From [Flexibacter] sp. ATCC 35103 (GTDB lineage Bacteria; Bacteroidota; Bacteroidia; Flavobacteriales; Flavobacteriaceae): 64,000 nt of DNA. The number at the start of each line of letters is the position of its first letter. Position 1 is the stretch's first letter. The notes under the pieces are model-generated. The model was not told the origin of the DNA, did no database searches, and worked only from the letters and a program-made list of their open reading frames with translations. Shown here in pieces: positions 7,780-18,400 of the stretch. The stretch lies in assembly GCF_001975985.1 (NCBI RefSeq), contig NZ_MTQF01000001.1:333109-397108 (forward strand), read 5' to 3'. A program made the translations under genes and the position numbers.

Positions 7780-10700
7780 TCATTTTCTAATTATCTCATT
7801 TCGGTTAAACTTCTTCTCTAACAGCAAATACAAAATAGGTAAAACGATCAACGTTAATAATGTTGCAGAGAATAAACCGCCAATAACTACAGTTGCCAAA
7901 GGTTTCTGTACCTCTGCTCCTCCGCTGGTTGATAATGCCATGGGTAAAAATCCTAAAGAAGCTACGGCTGCGGTCATTAAAACCGGACGTAATCTGGTTT
8001 TTGTTCCGATTAAAACTCTTTGCAGCGGATCCAGAATTCCTTCGGTTTTTAATTGATTGAAATACGATATCAATACGATTCCGTTTAGAACCGCGATTCC
8101 GAATAAAGCAATAAAACCAATTCCTGCCGAAATACTAAATGGCATTCCGCGCATCCAGAGTGCAAAAACACCACCAATTGCCGATAACGGAATTGCTGTA
8201 AAAATTAATCCTGCTTGTTTAAAGCTTTTAAAAGTAAAATAAAGCAGCACTAATATTAATCCTAAAGCGATTGGCAATGCGATCGAAAGTCGTTTCGTTG
8301 CTTCGATTAAATTCTCAAACTGTCCGCCGTAAGTCACAAAATAACCGGCAGGAAGTTTAAAGTTTTTATCTAATTTTTGTTGAATTTCCTCAACTACACT
8401 TTTTATATCACGTCCGCGAACATTTAATCCAACCGTAATTCTGCGTTTTCCATCTTCACGAACTACTTGTACGGGACCTTGCTCATAATCTACTGTTGCG
8501 ACTTGCGAAAGTGGCACTTGCTGACCATTTGGCAACGGAATAAACAAATTGCTTACGTCTGTAATATCAGCGCGATTGTCCTGGTTCATTCTCACTACAA
8601 CATCAAATCTCTTGCTTTCGTCGTAGATTTTTCCGGCACTTTCTCCCGCAAATGACGAACGGATAATTCTATTGATATCTGAAATATTCAATCCGTACAA
8701 AGCAATTTTATTATAATCGTATTTAATAGTAATTTGAGGCAATCCGGTTACTTTATCGGCTTTTAAATCTCCAATTCCTTCAATGCTTTTAATTTTCGAA
8801 ATTAACTCGGTTGCTTTTGCATCTAAAATTTCTAAGTCATCACCAAAAATTTTGATCGCAATATCGCTTCGGCTTCCGGTCATTAATTCGTTAAAACGCA
8901 TTTGTATGGGTTGCGAAATCTCAATATTGGCTCCGGGAATTACTTCCATTTCTTCTTTCATGGCATTGGCCAATTCTTCCCAATTGTGATATTTTCGTCC
9001 CCATTCTTTTTTATCTTTCAAAACAATAATCAAATCACCACTTTCAATAGGCATAGGATCTGTAGGGATTTCTCCACTTCCTATTTTGGTTACGATAGTT
9101 TTTATCTCGGGAAATTTCGCTTTTAAAATCTGTTCATATTTTGTGGTTGTTTCTACCATTTGGGTAAGTGAACTTCCGGTCATAATGGTAGCATTTATGG
9201 CTAAATCTCCTTCTTCAATTGTTGGGATAAACTCTCCTCCCATATTATTAAAAACGATTAATCCCAGCGCAAATAAACCAAGTGATATCCCCAGAACGAT
9301 CTTTTTAAACTGTAATGCTTTTTCTAATAAAGGTGTATAAAGTGATTCTAACCAAGCCATCATTCTGTCACTAAAGTTTTTTTTGTGCTCCGTATTTTTG
9401 GATAAAAATAAAGCACTCATCATGGGTACATAAGTCAGCGAAAGGATAAATGCTCCGGCTACGGCAAAACCAACGGTCATGGCCATGGGTTTGAACATTT
9501 TTCCTTCGGTACCAACCAAAGCTAAAATTGGCAGATAAACAATCAGGATAATAATTTCTCCAAAAGCCGCACTATTCCTGATTTTCGAAGCCGAATTGTA
9601 GACTTCGGCATCCATTTCGCTTTGCGATAATTCTTTTTTTCGTTTAAGCTGCTGTAAATGATGCATTGTAGCTTCGACGATAATTACGGCTCCATCGACA
9701 ATGATTCCAAAGTCGATTGCGCCTAAACTCATTAAATTTCCGCTTACACCAAAGGCATTCATTAATATAACAGCAAAAAGCATCGCTAACGGAATTACTG
9801 AGGCAACGATTAATCCTGCCCGAAGATTCCCAAGGAATAAAATCAGGACAAAAATCACGATTAAAGCGCCTTCTAATAAATTTTTCGTAACCGTTCCGAT
9901 CGCATTATCGACTAGTTTCCCTCTATCAATAAAAGCTTCGGCGACAACGCCTTCGGGTAAACTTTTATTAATCTGAACCATTCTTTCTTTGATTCTTTCA
10001 ACCACTGCGCTGGAGTTTTCTCCTTTAAGCATCAAAACCATTCCAGAAACAATTTCACCTTTTCCGTCTTTGGTTGATGCTCCGTAACGCAAGGCAACTC
10101 CTTCACGGACTTCGGCGACATCACGGACTAAAACGGGAGAACCATTTCGGTTTTTCACCACTACATTTCCTAAGTCGTTGGTTCCTTTTGCCATTCCGAC
10201 ACCTCGAATAAAATAGGCCAATTGATCTTTTTCGATATATGCACCTCCCGTATTTTGATTGTTTTTTTCCAGCGCATCAAAAATCTCCGTAATCGTAACG
10301 CCCAGACTATTCAGGGTATTTGGGTTTACGGCAATTTCGTATTGTTTCAGTTTTCCGCCCCAAGTACTTACATCTGCAACACCTTTAACGCCTTGCAATT
10401 GCGGAATAATAATCCAATCCTGAATGGTTCTTAATTTTATGGCGTCATATTTTTTTTCATAGCCTTTTTGGGCATAAACATCATATTGGTAAATTTCTCC
10501 TAAACCTGTAGTAATCGGTGCTAATTCAGGCGATCCGGCATAAGCAGGAATGTTTTCTTCGGCTTGTTTTAGGCGTTGAAATATTTGTTCCCTAGCCCAG
10601 TAAATATCTACGTCGTCCTCAAAAACAACGGTAACGACTGATAAGCCGAAACGGGAAATACTGCGAAGTTCTATAATATCAGGAACGGTTTTTACAGCTT

Positions 10701-10911
10701 GTTCCAGCGGATAGGTTATTAATTGCTCGACTTCCTGACTGGCCAAAGTGGGCGCTGTCGTAATAATTTGTACCTGATTATTGGTAATATCCGGCAAGGC
10801 ATCAAGTGGTAATTGTTTGAGCGAATAGCTTCCCCAAGCTATTAATACAAGGGTAAGTAATAGTATAACGAACTTATTCTTTATACTAAACTGTATGATT
10901 TTATCTAACAT
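7780..10911 (-). CDS. czcA: CzcA/CusA family heavy-metal efflux RND transporter
   Basis: Proton-driven inner-membrane pump of 1043 aa that moves metal cations out through the adaptor and channel encoded downstream. It begins MLDKIIQFSI, the standard start of the family, and shows LPLDALPDI near the N-terminus, the transmembrane-4 motif GAIDFGIIVDGAV with acidic residues for proton relay, and two halves each with a large periplasmic loop. The start at 10911 is chosen over an upstream open frame (to 10977). The downstream minus-strand genes are tolC-like, adaptor and P-type ATPase. Co/Zn/Cd versus Cu/Ag specificity is not resolved. Confidence 0.93.
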   Translation of the reverse strand: MLDKIIQFSIKNKFVILLLTLVLIAWGSYSLKQLPLDALPDITNNQVQIITTAPTLASQEVEQLITYPLEQAVKTVPDIIELRSISRFGLSVVTVVFEDDVDIYWAREQIFQRLKQAEENIPAYAGSPELAPITTGLGEIYQYDVYAQKGYEKKYDAIKLRTIQDWIIIPQLQGVKGVADVSTWGGKLKQYEIAVNPNTLNSLGVTITEIFDALEKNNQNTGGAYIEKDQLAYFIRGVGMAKGTNDLGNVVVKNRNGSPVLVRDVAEVREGVALRYGASTKDGKGEIVSGMVLMLKGENSSAVVERIKERMVQINKSLPEGVVAEAFIDRGKLVDNAIGTVTKNLLEGALIVIFVLILFLGNLRAGLIVASVIPLAMLFAVILMNAFGVSGNLMSLGAIDFGIIVDGAVIIVEATMHHLQQLKRKKELSQSEMDAEVYNSASKIRNSAAFGEIIILIVYLPILALVGTEGKMFKPMAMTVGFAVAGAFILSLTYVPMMSALFLSKNTEHKKNFSDRMMAWLESLYTPLLEKALQFKKIVLGISLGLFALGLIVFNNMGGEFIPTIEEGDLAINATIMTGSSLTQMVETTTKYEQILKAKFPEIKTIVTKIGSGEIPTDPMPIESGDLIIVLKDKKEWGRKYHNWEELANAMKEEMEVIPGANIEISQPIQMRFNELMTGSRSDIAIKIFGDDLEILDAKATELISKIKSIEGIGDLKADKVTGLPQITIKYDYNKIALYGLNISDINRIIRSSFAGESAGKIYDESKRFDVVVRMNQDNRADITDVSNLFIPLPNGQQVPLSQVATVDYEQGPVQVVREDGKRRITVGLNVRGRDIKSVVEEIQQKLDKNFKLPAGYFVTYGGQFENLIEATKRLSIALPIALGLILVLLYFTFKSFKQAGLIFTAIPLSAIGGVFALWMRGMPFSISAGIGFIALFGIAVLNGIVLISYFNQLKTEGILDPLQRVLIGTKTRLRPVLMTAAVASLGFLPMALSTSGGAEVQKPLATVVIGGLFSATLLTLIVLPILYLLLEKKFNRNEIIRK

Positions 10912-11006
10912 TTTAATGGTATAATGACGTGAGAAATTAGACAAAGTTTGTCTATTACTTCTGTGGAAAATCCACAACTCTCTAACCTGAACTTAATCAG
11001 GAATCA

Positions 11007-11330
11007 TTATGCTATTTGAGGGGGCTGCCAAATGCTTCCGTAGAAATTTGAAGCAAAAACAGAATTATAGTTTGGTAATGGTATTGAAATAATAGTATAT
11101 GCTGCAGGAAAATCAAAACTTAAAGAGGTTTGATAACTTAAAACCTGTGCTCCACAGCAATTACAGGTGCAAAACGGAGAACATAAATCATTATCCTTAT
11201 CGTGAGAATGGTTTGTTTCTAATGAAAACTGAGCTGTTTTATGAACAGCACTATCTACTTCCATATCTGCACAAGGCATATTTGAAAGTGCCATTAAATA
11301 AACCGACAATATGATGGTTATCCATTTCAC
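11007..11330 (-). CDS. small exported Cys/His-rich protein (DUF6660-like)
   Basis: A 107-aa protein with an N-terminal hydrophobic signal, then a His/Asp segment (NHSHDKDND) and a tight Cys cluster CSPFCTCNCCG near residues 51-61. The cluster suggests metal binding or disulfides in the periplasm. It is the first gene of the minus-strand block and lies 95 bp before czcA. I recall similar small proteins (DUF6660) next to RND metal pumps in Bacteroidota; the name is from memory and its function is not established. A metal chaperone or sensor role is inference from context. Confidence 0.7.
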   Translation of the reverse strand: MKWITIILSVYLMALSNMPCADMEVDSAVHKTAQFSLETNHSHDKDNDLCSPFCTCNCCGAQVLSYQTSLSFDFPAAYTIISIPLPNYNSVFASNFYGSIWQPPQIA

Positions 11331-11647
11331 GAAACAAAAATAGTATTTATTTCTAATACAAAATCTAAATAATTGAAAATGATGTAAATGAAAAAGATAA
11401 ACTTCTTTCTGATTTTGATAAAATATATTTTATTCGAAAATGTATTTTCTTAAAAAAAAAGTATAACTGGTAAGAAAATTTAGTTAACTTTAACAATAAT
11501 TAACACATAAATTCAGTTCCTCGTTGTAAGCCAAAATCTCTAATTGATTCTAATACAAAAGCTTAAACAATAATTGCTTTCAGCATACATTAGTCCCTAT
11601 TTATTTTACGCATTTCTATTAATTAACCATTATAAACACGAAAGTCA
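11331..11647. other. divergent intergenic region, promoters expected on both strands
   Basis: 317 bp between the metal-efflux operon (minus) and the barrel-protein pair (plus). Very AT-rich, with no repeat or gene seen. It must hold the start of the efflux operon, but I see neither an unambiguous -33/-7 pair nor an obvious MerR/ArsR-type palindrome. Confidence 0.4.
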
Positions 11648-12769
11648 ATGAAATATAATACACTACTATCAGCCTTTTTTTTATTTTTTTGCATGCAGAT
11701 TTTTGGACAGGTTTACACTGAAAAAATCGTAGGAGCAAAAAATCAGGAATTAAAAGACAGTCTTAAAGTCGAGGAATATCCATATGCTTTACCCATTTGG
11801 GGACAAAAAGTAGCTCAAAAAGGATATAAATTACCTTATTCTGCAGGACTCTCAGTAAATTATTTCTGGCAGGACTCTGAAATAAACATCAAGAATCTGC
11901 AAGTTGGTTTTAATAACGGGCCATTATATAATCTGGACGAAATTGTACGTTTTGATAAATCTTCTGTCGAGGTTGGAGCGATTACTATCCGACCAGATAT
12001 TTGGCTTCTTCCGTTTTTAAATGTATATGGAATTTTTGGAAAAGCAAAACCCACAACTAAGATAAATGCGGGAATCTGGATTCCTGACGCTGATAATAAC
12101 TGGTCTCAAGTTGCCAGTTTTAGTACTAAAGCTAATTTTGATGCCACTACTTTTGGTTTTGGATTAACACCTACAATTGGTATTGGCGGAGGCTGGCTGG
12201 CACTGGATATGAATATGTCCTGGAGTGATGTTAGTGCCCTGGATAAACCTGCTTTCTCGTATATTTTTGGTCCAAGATTAGGTAAAACGTTCAAACTGCG
12301 TAAACCTGAACGAAATATTGCAGTCTGGGTTGGTGGTTTTCGAGTTCATATTGAAGGAAACACGCAGGGAAACATCGCTTTGTCTGATGTTTTGAATCTG
12401 GATAACGCTCAGGAAAAAGTAGATAACGGATTGACAAAAGTGTCTGAAAACCAAACAAAAGTAGATAACTGGTGGGACGGATTAACGGCTTCTCAGCAAA
12501 AAAATCCTGCCAATATTGCGAAACATAATACCGCAAACAGAGCTTTAGAATCTGCTGGAACTTTTTTAACAACTCTTGACGGCGCTTTGAGTACTGCAGG
12601 ATCATCAACGGTACAATATTCATTACAAAAATCACCTAAAGATATGTGGAACTTTATTGTTGGGTCTCAATTTCAATACAGCAAACATATCATGTTTAGA
12701 GTTGAGGCTGGATTTTTGGGCTCTCGTACACAATATTTAGCCGGACTGCAATATCGTTTTGGACTTTAA
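11648..12769 (+). CDS. predicted outer-membrane beta-barrel protein
   Basis: A 373-aa protein with a signal peptide (ends IFGQ) and alternating hydrophobic strands rich in aromatic residues and glycine; it ends ...LAGLQYRFGL, a typical C-terminal barrel strand with terminal aromatic pattern. A helical Asn/Lys/Ala-rich insert lies at about residues 250-315. I do not recognise a characterised family. The next gene starts 10 bp after its stop, so the pair is probably co-transcribed. Confidence 0.65.
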   Translation: MKYNTLLSAFFLFFCMQIFGQVYTEKIVGAKNQELKDSLKVEEYPYALPIWGQKVAQKGYKLPYSAGLSVNYFWQDSEINIKNLQVGFNNGPLYNLDEIVRFDKSSVEVGAITIRPDIWLLPFLNVYGIFGKAKPTTKINAGIWIPDADNNWSQVASFSTKANFDATTFGFGLTPTIGIGGGWLALDMNMSWSDVSALDKPAFSYIFGPRLGKTFKLRKPERNIAVWVGGFRVHIEGNTQGNIALSDVLNLDNAQEKVDNGLTKVSENQTKVDNWWDGLTASQQKNPANIAKHNTANRALESAGTFLTTLDGALSTAGSSTVQYSLQKSPKDMWNFIVGSQFQYSKHIMFRVEAGFLGSRTQYLAGLQYRFGL

Positions 12770-12779
12770 TTCTCATGAT

Positions 12780-13547
12780 ATGAAAAAAGGTTTATTATTA
12801 CTTATCGCATTATTTTGCATGTCTCCGGCACGGTCACAAGTTTTAATTTCCTTAATTTTTGGAGACAAACTAAATTCTCCTTTTCTTGAATTTGGTCTTG
12901 ATGGCGGGGTAAATTTCTCTACTATTTCAGGTCTTGAATCTTCAGGAACGAATGTAGGTTTTAATCTGGGTTTTTATTTTGATATTCGTTCTAAAAAAAA
13001 TCCTGCCTGGATGATTAATACTGGAGTAATTGTAAAATCTCCTATGGGTGCGCACGGAATCCCGGTTTATTCTCTAAACGATACGAATCTGGATAATACA
13101 TTTGCGGGAGGAAGTGTAAATCGTGAAATACGTTATTTTAATGTGCCTATTTTAATTAAGTATCAGTTTAAGAATAATATTTATCTTAAAACCGGACCTC
13201 AGTTGGGTTTGCTTGCTAAAGCTTTTGATGAATTCAAGCAAGAATACGATAAGGATGATGTTATTTATAAAAAGAATATCCGCGATCAAATTCGTGTTAT
13301 AGATGCCGGAGTTGCTCTTGGCGTGGGGTATCATATGAATGTTGGGAACGGATTGAATGTAACGGTTCAATATTATTACGGACTGGTTCCTGTCATGAAA
13401 GGTGACGGACCTGATGTATATAACAGATCGTTGTATGTAACGGCTGGTTTACCTATTGGAAAAGGGAAAGCTGCACAAAGAAGAGCCCAAAAAGAAGCAG
13501 AATTAAACAAAGTGATTCTTCCTGAAGATGAAGAACCCAAAAAATAA
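12780..13547 (+). CDS. PorT-like outer-membrane beta-barrel protein
   Basis: A 255-aa protein with signal peptide (cleavage near ARSQ), then FLEFGLDGGVNFSTISG, the opening typical of PorT/OmpA-like small barrels in Bacteroidota, and GLPIGKGKAAQRRAQKEAE as a basic tail. The start at 12780, 10 bp after the upstream stop, is preferred over an in-frame start inside the preceding gene because it heads the signal peptide. Role unknown; the operon partner is also a barrel protein. Confidence 0.7.
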   Translation: MKKGLLLLIALFCMSPARSQVLISLIFGDKLNSPFLEFGLDGGVNFSTISGLESSGTNVGFNLGFYFDIRSKKNPAWMINTGVIVKSPMGAHGIPVYSLNDTNLDNTFAGGSVNREIRYFNVPILIKYQFKNNIYLKTGPQLGLLAKAFDEFKQEYDKDDVIYKKNIRDQIRVIDAGVALGVGYHMNVGNGLNVTVQYYYGLVPVMKGDGPDVYNRSLYVTAGLPIGKGKAAQRRAQKEAELNKVILPEDEEPKK

Positions 13548-13550
13548 ATC

Positions 13551-14138
13551 TTAAGTATTGATCTCACTAATGAACGTTAAAATCTCTTCATTTGTTAAAA
13601 CAAAATCAGGATCAGCATTCAAAATTGCGTTGTTGGGCATAAAAGGCATATCTGCAGAAAGAGGATTTTGAACTGCAATTTTTCCTCCTGCTGTTTTAAT
13701 AGCTTTCAACCCATATGTTCCATCTGTATTGGAACCTGATAATAAAATGCCTACTAGAGAATTCCCGTAAATTTCTGCTGCAGACTCAAATGAAACATCT
13801 ATACTAGGACGGCTATAATTAATTTTTTCTGAGGTATCTAAAGAAAGTGTCTCGTTTTTCTCGAATAACAAATGATAATTAGACGGAGCTATATATATAA
13901 ATCCTGCCAAAAGTGGTGCTTTATCTTCTACGGTTTTAACTTCGATATTCGATTTTAATACAATAAGCTCTTCCAGTGTCTGATCATCTGTGCTTTTGCG
14001 ATGCAATACAATTACAATGGCAAAACCTTTTACATTTTGCAAATCAGGAAGGATTTGCATTAAAGCATTAAGGCTTCCAGCAGATCCTCCTATAATAAGT
14101 ACTTTACAGTTTGATATTGTTACTTTATTTTCCTCCAT
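13551..14138 (-). CDS. cheB: CheB-type methylesterase domain protein, no receiver
   Basis: A 195-aa stand-alone CheB catalytic domain that would remove methyl groups from glutamate methyl esters. The catalytic Ser is in IGGSAGS near the N-terminus, the His in LHRKS and the Asp in SGSNTDGT, as in canonical CheB. The usual N-terminal REC domain is absent. It overlaps the upstream cheR by 19 bp and ends the signalling operon. With no chemoreceptor, CheA or CheW nearby, a role with CheR in modifying or regulating the adjacent sensor kinases is more likely than chemotaxis, but that is inference. Confidence 0.9.
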   Translation of the reverse strand: MEENKVTISNCKVLIIGGSAGSLNALMQILPDLQNVKGFAIVIVLHRKSTDDQTLEELIVLKSNIEVKTVEDKAPLLAGFIYIAPSNYHLLFEKNETLSLDTSEKINYSRPSIDVSFESAAEIYGNSLVGILLSGSNTDGTYGLKAIKTAGGKIAVQNPLSADMPFMPNNAILNADPDFVLTNEEILTFISEINT

Positions 14139-14929
14139 ATTTTCTCTTTACCCAACTGTTTGTATTTATGCATTCCAATAGAATATTTTATGGTTTCTTT
14201 AGTTCCAAGTGCTAAGAAACCTAAAAGTGCTAAACTTTCATCGAATAAATTAATAACTCTTTTTTGAAGGTTATTATCAAAATATATTAAAACATTACGG
14301 CATAATATCATATCAAACTCATTGAATGATGTATCTGAAACTAAATTATGCTGTGAGAAAACCATTTTTTCAGCCAGTTCATCGTTAAATTTGGCAATGC
14401 CATAATTGGCAATATAATAACTTGAAAAATCTTCGAGTCCGCCTGCATCACGATAATTTTCTGAATATTCTTTCATCATTCGCAAAGGAAAAATTCCTTT
14501 TTTGGCTGTTTCTAAAACGGTTGTATTGATATCTGTTGCATAAATTAAGGATTTATGCAGCAAACCGGCTTCTTTAAGCATAATAGCCATAGAATAGACT
14601 TCTTCGCCAGTAGAACATCCTGCATGCCACAATCTGATAAAGGGTTTTGTGCCTAATAAGGGCAAAATTTCATTTCTAACGATATTATAAAACGAAGGAT
14701 CGCGAAACATTTCCGTGACATTTACGGTAATCTCATCGACCATTCTTTTATAATATTCCTGATCATAACGAACTTTAGAAAGAAATTCATGAAAATGAGT
14801 AAATCCATCTAAATGCATTACTCTGTTTACACGTCTTTTTAATGAAGCACGGGAGTAACTGCTAAAGTCAAAGCCATAATATTCATATACATCATTAATA
14901 AGTGTTTCTAATTCGATATCCTCAATCAT
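14120..14929 (-). CDS. cheR: CheR-type SAM-dependent protein methyltransferase
   Basis: A 269-aa protein with an N-terminal all-helical CheR domain (residues 1-70) and the SAM-binding domain: WHAGCSTGEEVYSMA, ATDINTTVL and LCRNVLIYF are the classic motifs. It methylates glutamate side chains in receptor-like proteins in known systems. It lies 7 bp after a response-regulator gene and overlaps cheB, so they are translationally linked. The cheR/cheB pair downstream of two sensor kinases resembles non-chemotaxis CheB/CheR modules. Confidence 0.93.
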   Translation of the reverse strand: MIEDIELETLINDVYEYYGFDFSSYSRASLKRRVNRVMHLDGFTHFHEFLSKVRYDQEYYKRMVDEITVNVTEMFRDPSFYNIVRNEILPLLGTKPFIRLWHAGCSTGEEVYSMAIMLKEAGLLHKSLIYATDINTTVLETAKKGIFPLRMMKEYSENYRDAGGLEDFSSYYIANYGIAKFNDELAEKMVFSQHNLVSDTSFNEFDMILCRNVLIYFDNNLQKRVINLFDESLALLGFLALGTKETIKYSIGMHKYKQLGKEKIWRKIK

Positions 14930-14936
14930 AATCTCA

Positions 14937-15311
14937 TCAAATTTTGCTCAAAATAGCAAGTAATTTATCTACATCTACCGGTTTTGAGATATACGCATCT
15001 GCTCCGGCTTCCAGACATTTTTCTTTATCGCCTATCATTGCCTGCGCAGTTACGGCAACAATAAAAGCTGATCTCCTGTCAGGAAGTGCCTTAATTATCG
15101 GAATTGCATCATAACCATCCATTTCCGGCATCATCATATCGATCAAAATAGCATCGACATGCTCGTTTGTACTTAATATTTTCAAAGCTTCCTCAGCACT
15201 TAAACAAGACAAACAATCATAGGATTTTGCACGCAGAGTGTGTTCTAAAGCAAAAATATTCCTAGAATCATCATCAATAATTAAGAGTCTTTTTTTATTC
15301 ATTTCGTCCAC
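14937..15311 (-). CDS. single-domain response regulator (CheY-like receiver)
   Basis: A 124-aa protein that is only a REC domain: acidic pocket LIIDDDSRNI, phospho-acceptor Asp in ILIDMMMPEMDGY, Thr/Ser switch in AVTAQ and Lys in ISKPVD. No output domain. Closest in sequence to the third REC domain of the hybrid kinase encoded just upstream, so it likely arose by duplication from it. An in-frame ATG three codons in (15302) is an alternative start. It probably shuttles phosphate between the kinases and CheR/CheB or another output. Confidence 0.9.
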   Translation of the reverse strand: MDEMNKKRLLIIDDDSRNIFALEHTLRAKSYDCLSCLSAEEALKILSTNEHVDAILIDMMMPEMDGYDAIPIIKALPDRRSAFIVAVTAQAMIGDKEKCLEAGADAYISKPVDVDKLLAILSKI

Positions 15312-15494
15312 CTTTTATTTTTTTTACGCCACGAATTCCACGAATTTGCACGCATTATTTTTTTAATGTTTGTGTAACTTATTTTTTGCCAAAGATTAAA
15401 AAGATTAAAAATAATTTTCAATTAATCAACAACAACTTCTCTACTCTTTATTCTTTCTTCTTTCCTCTATATTCTATATTCTCTACTCTTTCCT
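15312..15494. repeat. intergenic repeats: ACGAATTCCACGAATTTGC and pyrimidine tract
   Basis: The only sizeable gap in the signalling operon. It holds a CACGAATT direct repeat (about 15330-15352) and a long T/C-rich tract (15435-15495) built from CTTTATTCTTTC and CTATATTCT words. The same tract family lies at 23150-23240 and, on the other strand, at 32708-32770. Confidence 0.6.
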
Positions 15495-18400
15495 CTAAAT
15501 CTTATCATACAACCACACGCGCAATAACGAAAGTAACTGATCTATATCTACTGGTTTTGTAATATAATCAGATGCTCCGGCTTTGATGCATTTTTCTCTG
15601 TCGCCTGTCATTGCTTTTGCTGTAACTGCGATTAATGGCAAACTTAAAAACTTAGGCATGCTTCGTATTTTTTCAGCTGTTTCATAACCGTCCATATTTG
15701 GCATCATCATATCCAGTAAAACAATATCAGTATCAGGATGTTCGCCTAAAATTTTAATAGCCTCTTTACCATCAAAAGCGGTAATGACATTCATTTTAAA
15801 GACTTCGAGTGCTTTTGTCAAAGAATAAATATTACGAACATCGTCATCTACAATCAATACCTTTTTTTCGTGCAGGATATTATTTAGTAAATTTAGCTTT
15901 TTATGTCCTTCTTTTTTGTCTTTTCCATCTTTTTTATCTTCTACTAAATGAAGGAAAAGTGAAACCTCATCCAACATTCTTTGATATGAATGCGCTGTTT
16001 TTACAATAATTGAATCGGCATATTTTTTAATTTTAACCTCTTCTTTCATCGATAAACTTTTTCCTGTAAAAACGATTACCGGAAGGTTTTCTAATCCAGG
16101 ACTTTTCTTTACTCCATCTAAAATTTGGTAAGCGTGTTTGTCCGGAATTCCCATATCAAGAATAACACAATCTACTTCTGTTTTATTCAATGCCTCTAAT
16201 CCTTGCGAAACTTCACTTTTTATTTCAGAATTAATGTTATAGGTTTCCAGGAAATAAGCTAGTGCTTTAGCATGTTTTGGATTGTCCTCGATGATAAGCA
16301 CTTTTTGTGCATCTTTATTAATAATGTGTTCAATTCTTAAAAACACATCCGGAATTTTATCAAAAGCAACTGGTTTATCTAAGAAATCAACTGCCCCTTT
16401 TAGTAAACTTTCCTGTTTTAATTTATGCGATGACATAATATGAACCGGAATATGTTTGGTCGCTGAATGATTTTTTAATTCTTCTAAAACTTCCCAGCCA
16501 CTTTTTATCGGTAATTCAATATCTAATAAAACACCAACTGGATTATATAGCAATGCAAAGTTCAGCGCATAATCGCCACGTACAGAAACAACACCTTTAT
16601 ATCCTTTTTTTCTGGTGAAAGTCAAAAGTGATTTTGCAAAGTTAATATCGTCTTCTACAATCAAAATTACTTTATCACTCTCTTCAATTGAATCTCTGTC
16701 ATCTTCAATTTCAGCAGGAATAGTCTCGCTTATATATTTTTTCTTAACCGGTGCTTTTTCTTCTTCAGGTACCTCAGTAAATTCTGTTGGAGGAATTTTC
16801 TCTACATTTATCTTATTTATTGCAGACCCAAAAACCGGAAGGCATAAAGTAAAAGTACTACCTTCATTTTCTTTACTGTGCAGGATTATTTCACCACGAA
16901 GCAGTTTTGCCAGCTCTCTACTAATTGATAATCCTAATCCTGTTCCGCCATATTTACGTTTAGTAGAGCCATCGGCTTGTTGAAAAGCTTCAAAAATTAA
17001 AGGCTGTTTCTCTAATGGAATTCCTATTCCGGTATCTTTTACAATAAAGCAGATCACTTTATCATCATCAGTATTTATTTTTATTTCGATACTAACTGTT
17101 CCTTTTTCTGTAAATTTAATAGCATTAGAAATCAGGTTTTTCAAAATTTGTTCTAAACGCATTTTGTCTGTTTTAATGACAATTGGCGCATCTTTAGAAA
17201 TAATTTCAAACTTAATTCCTTTTTCTTTCGCAACCTGATTAAACAAGTTCCATAAAGTATCCGTGATTTCTTTGGTTGAAACATCTAAAAATTCAAGTTC
17301 CATTTTACCGGCTTCGATTTTAGACAAATCCAATATTTCATCGATCAAGCCCAATAAACTGTTTCCTGAACTCTGAATTACTTTTGCAAACTCAATTTCT
17401 TCGGCAACCATGCTTTTGTTATTATTTTCAGAAAGCAATCGGCTCAAAAGTAAGATTGAGTTTAGAGGCGTTCTTAATTCGTGCGACATATTCGCTAAAA
17501 ATTCTGATTTATAACGTGTTGTAAGCTCTAATGCTTCTGATTTTTTCTGGATTTCATTGTTTTTTTCTTCCAGTAAAACACTTCTTTCAGACAATTCTTC
17601 ATTAGTTTGTTCCAATTCTTCCTGCTGTACTCTTAGTTCTTCTTCAGATGCTTGTAATTTCTCTGTTTGAGCTTCCAGTTCAGCATTAATAGCTTCTAAT
17701 TCGCTGTGTTGCACCTGAAGTTCTTCAGACTGGGATTTGGTTTCTTCTAACAATTCCATCACTCTTTTTCTATTTTGAGTTGATTTAATTGCGATTCCAA
17801 TATTATTAGAAACTGTATTTAAAAATTCTAACTGTAGATCTGAGAATCCGTAAATACTTGCCAATTCAATAGCACCTTCTATTTTGGTATCTAATAAAGG
17901 TACTGCTACTATATGAGTGGGTTTAATTTGCCCTAATGCATAATTTATATGAATATCATCCGGTGACAACGTTTTTAATTCCAGCAGTTTTCCTGAAATA
18001 ATAGCCTGCCCTATTAAACCTTCACCTTTTTGAATACGTTCACGGTTTTTACTTGGTATGTAACTATATCCTCCTGCAACAAAAAGTTCGTTATCTTCAA
18101 GAACATATAAAACTCCAGCGCTGCTGTTAGTGTATTGACAAACAAATTCAATAACATCTTTAGATAATTTGTGCAGCGTTTTATCTCCCAGCATTACATT
18201 ATTAAGATTGGCAACACCGGTTTGCATCCATTCTTTTTGCGATAATAAATCAAAAGAAGTTTTTAGGGAAATTCCCATATTATTCAGAGATTCTCCCACA
18301 CTGCCTAATGCATCAGCTTTTGTATCGTCTACGCGAATGTCATAATTACCGCTCGAGATGTTACTTGCGATAGTACTAATTGCCTCAATTCTTTGGGCTG

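Noticed and set aside
12291..12635. 114-residue minus-strand frame
   Set aside because: Antisense of the beta-barrel gene; no motif and no promoter.
13551..15311. CheR/CheB/CheY-like genes as a chemotaxis operon
   Set aside because: No receptor, CheA or CheW, CheB lacks a receiver, and the upstream genes are sensor kinases.
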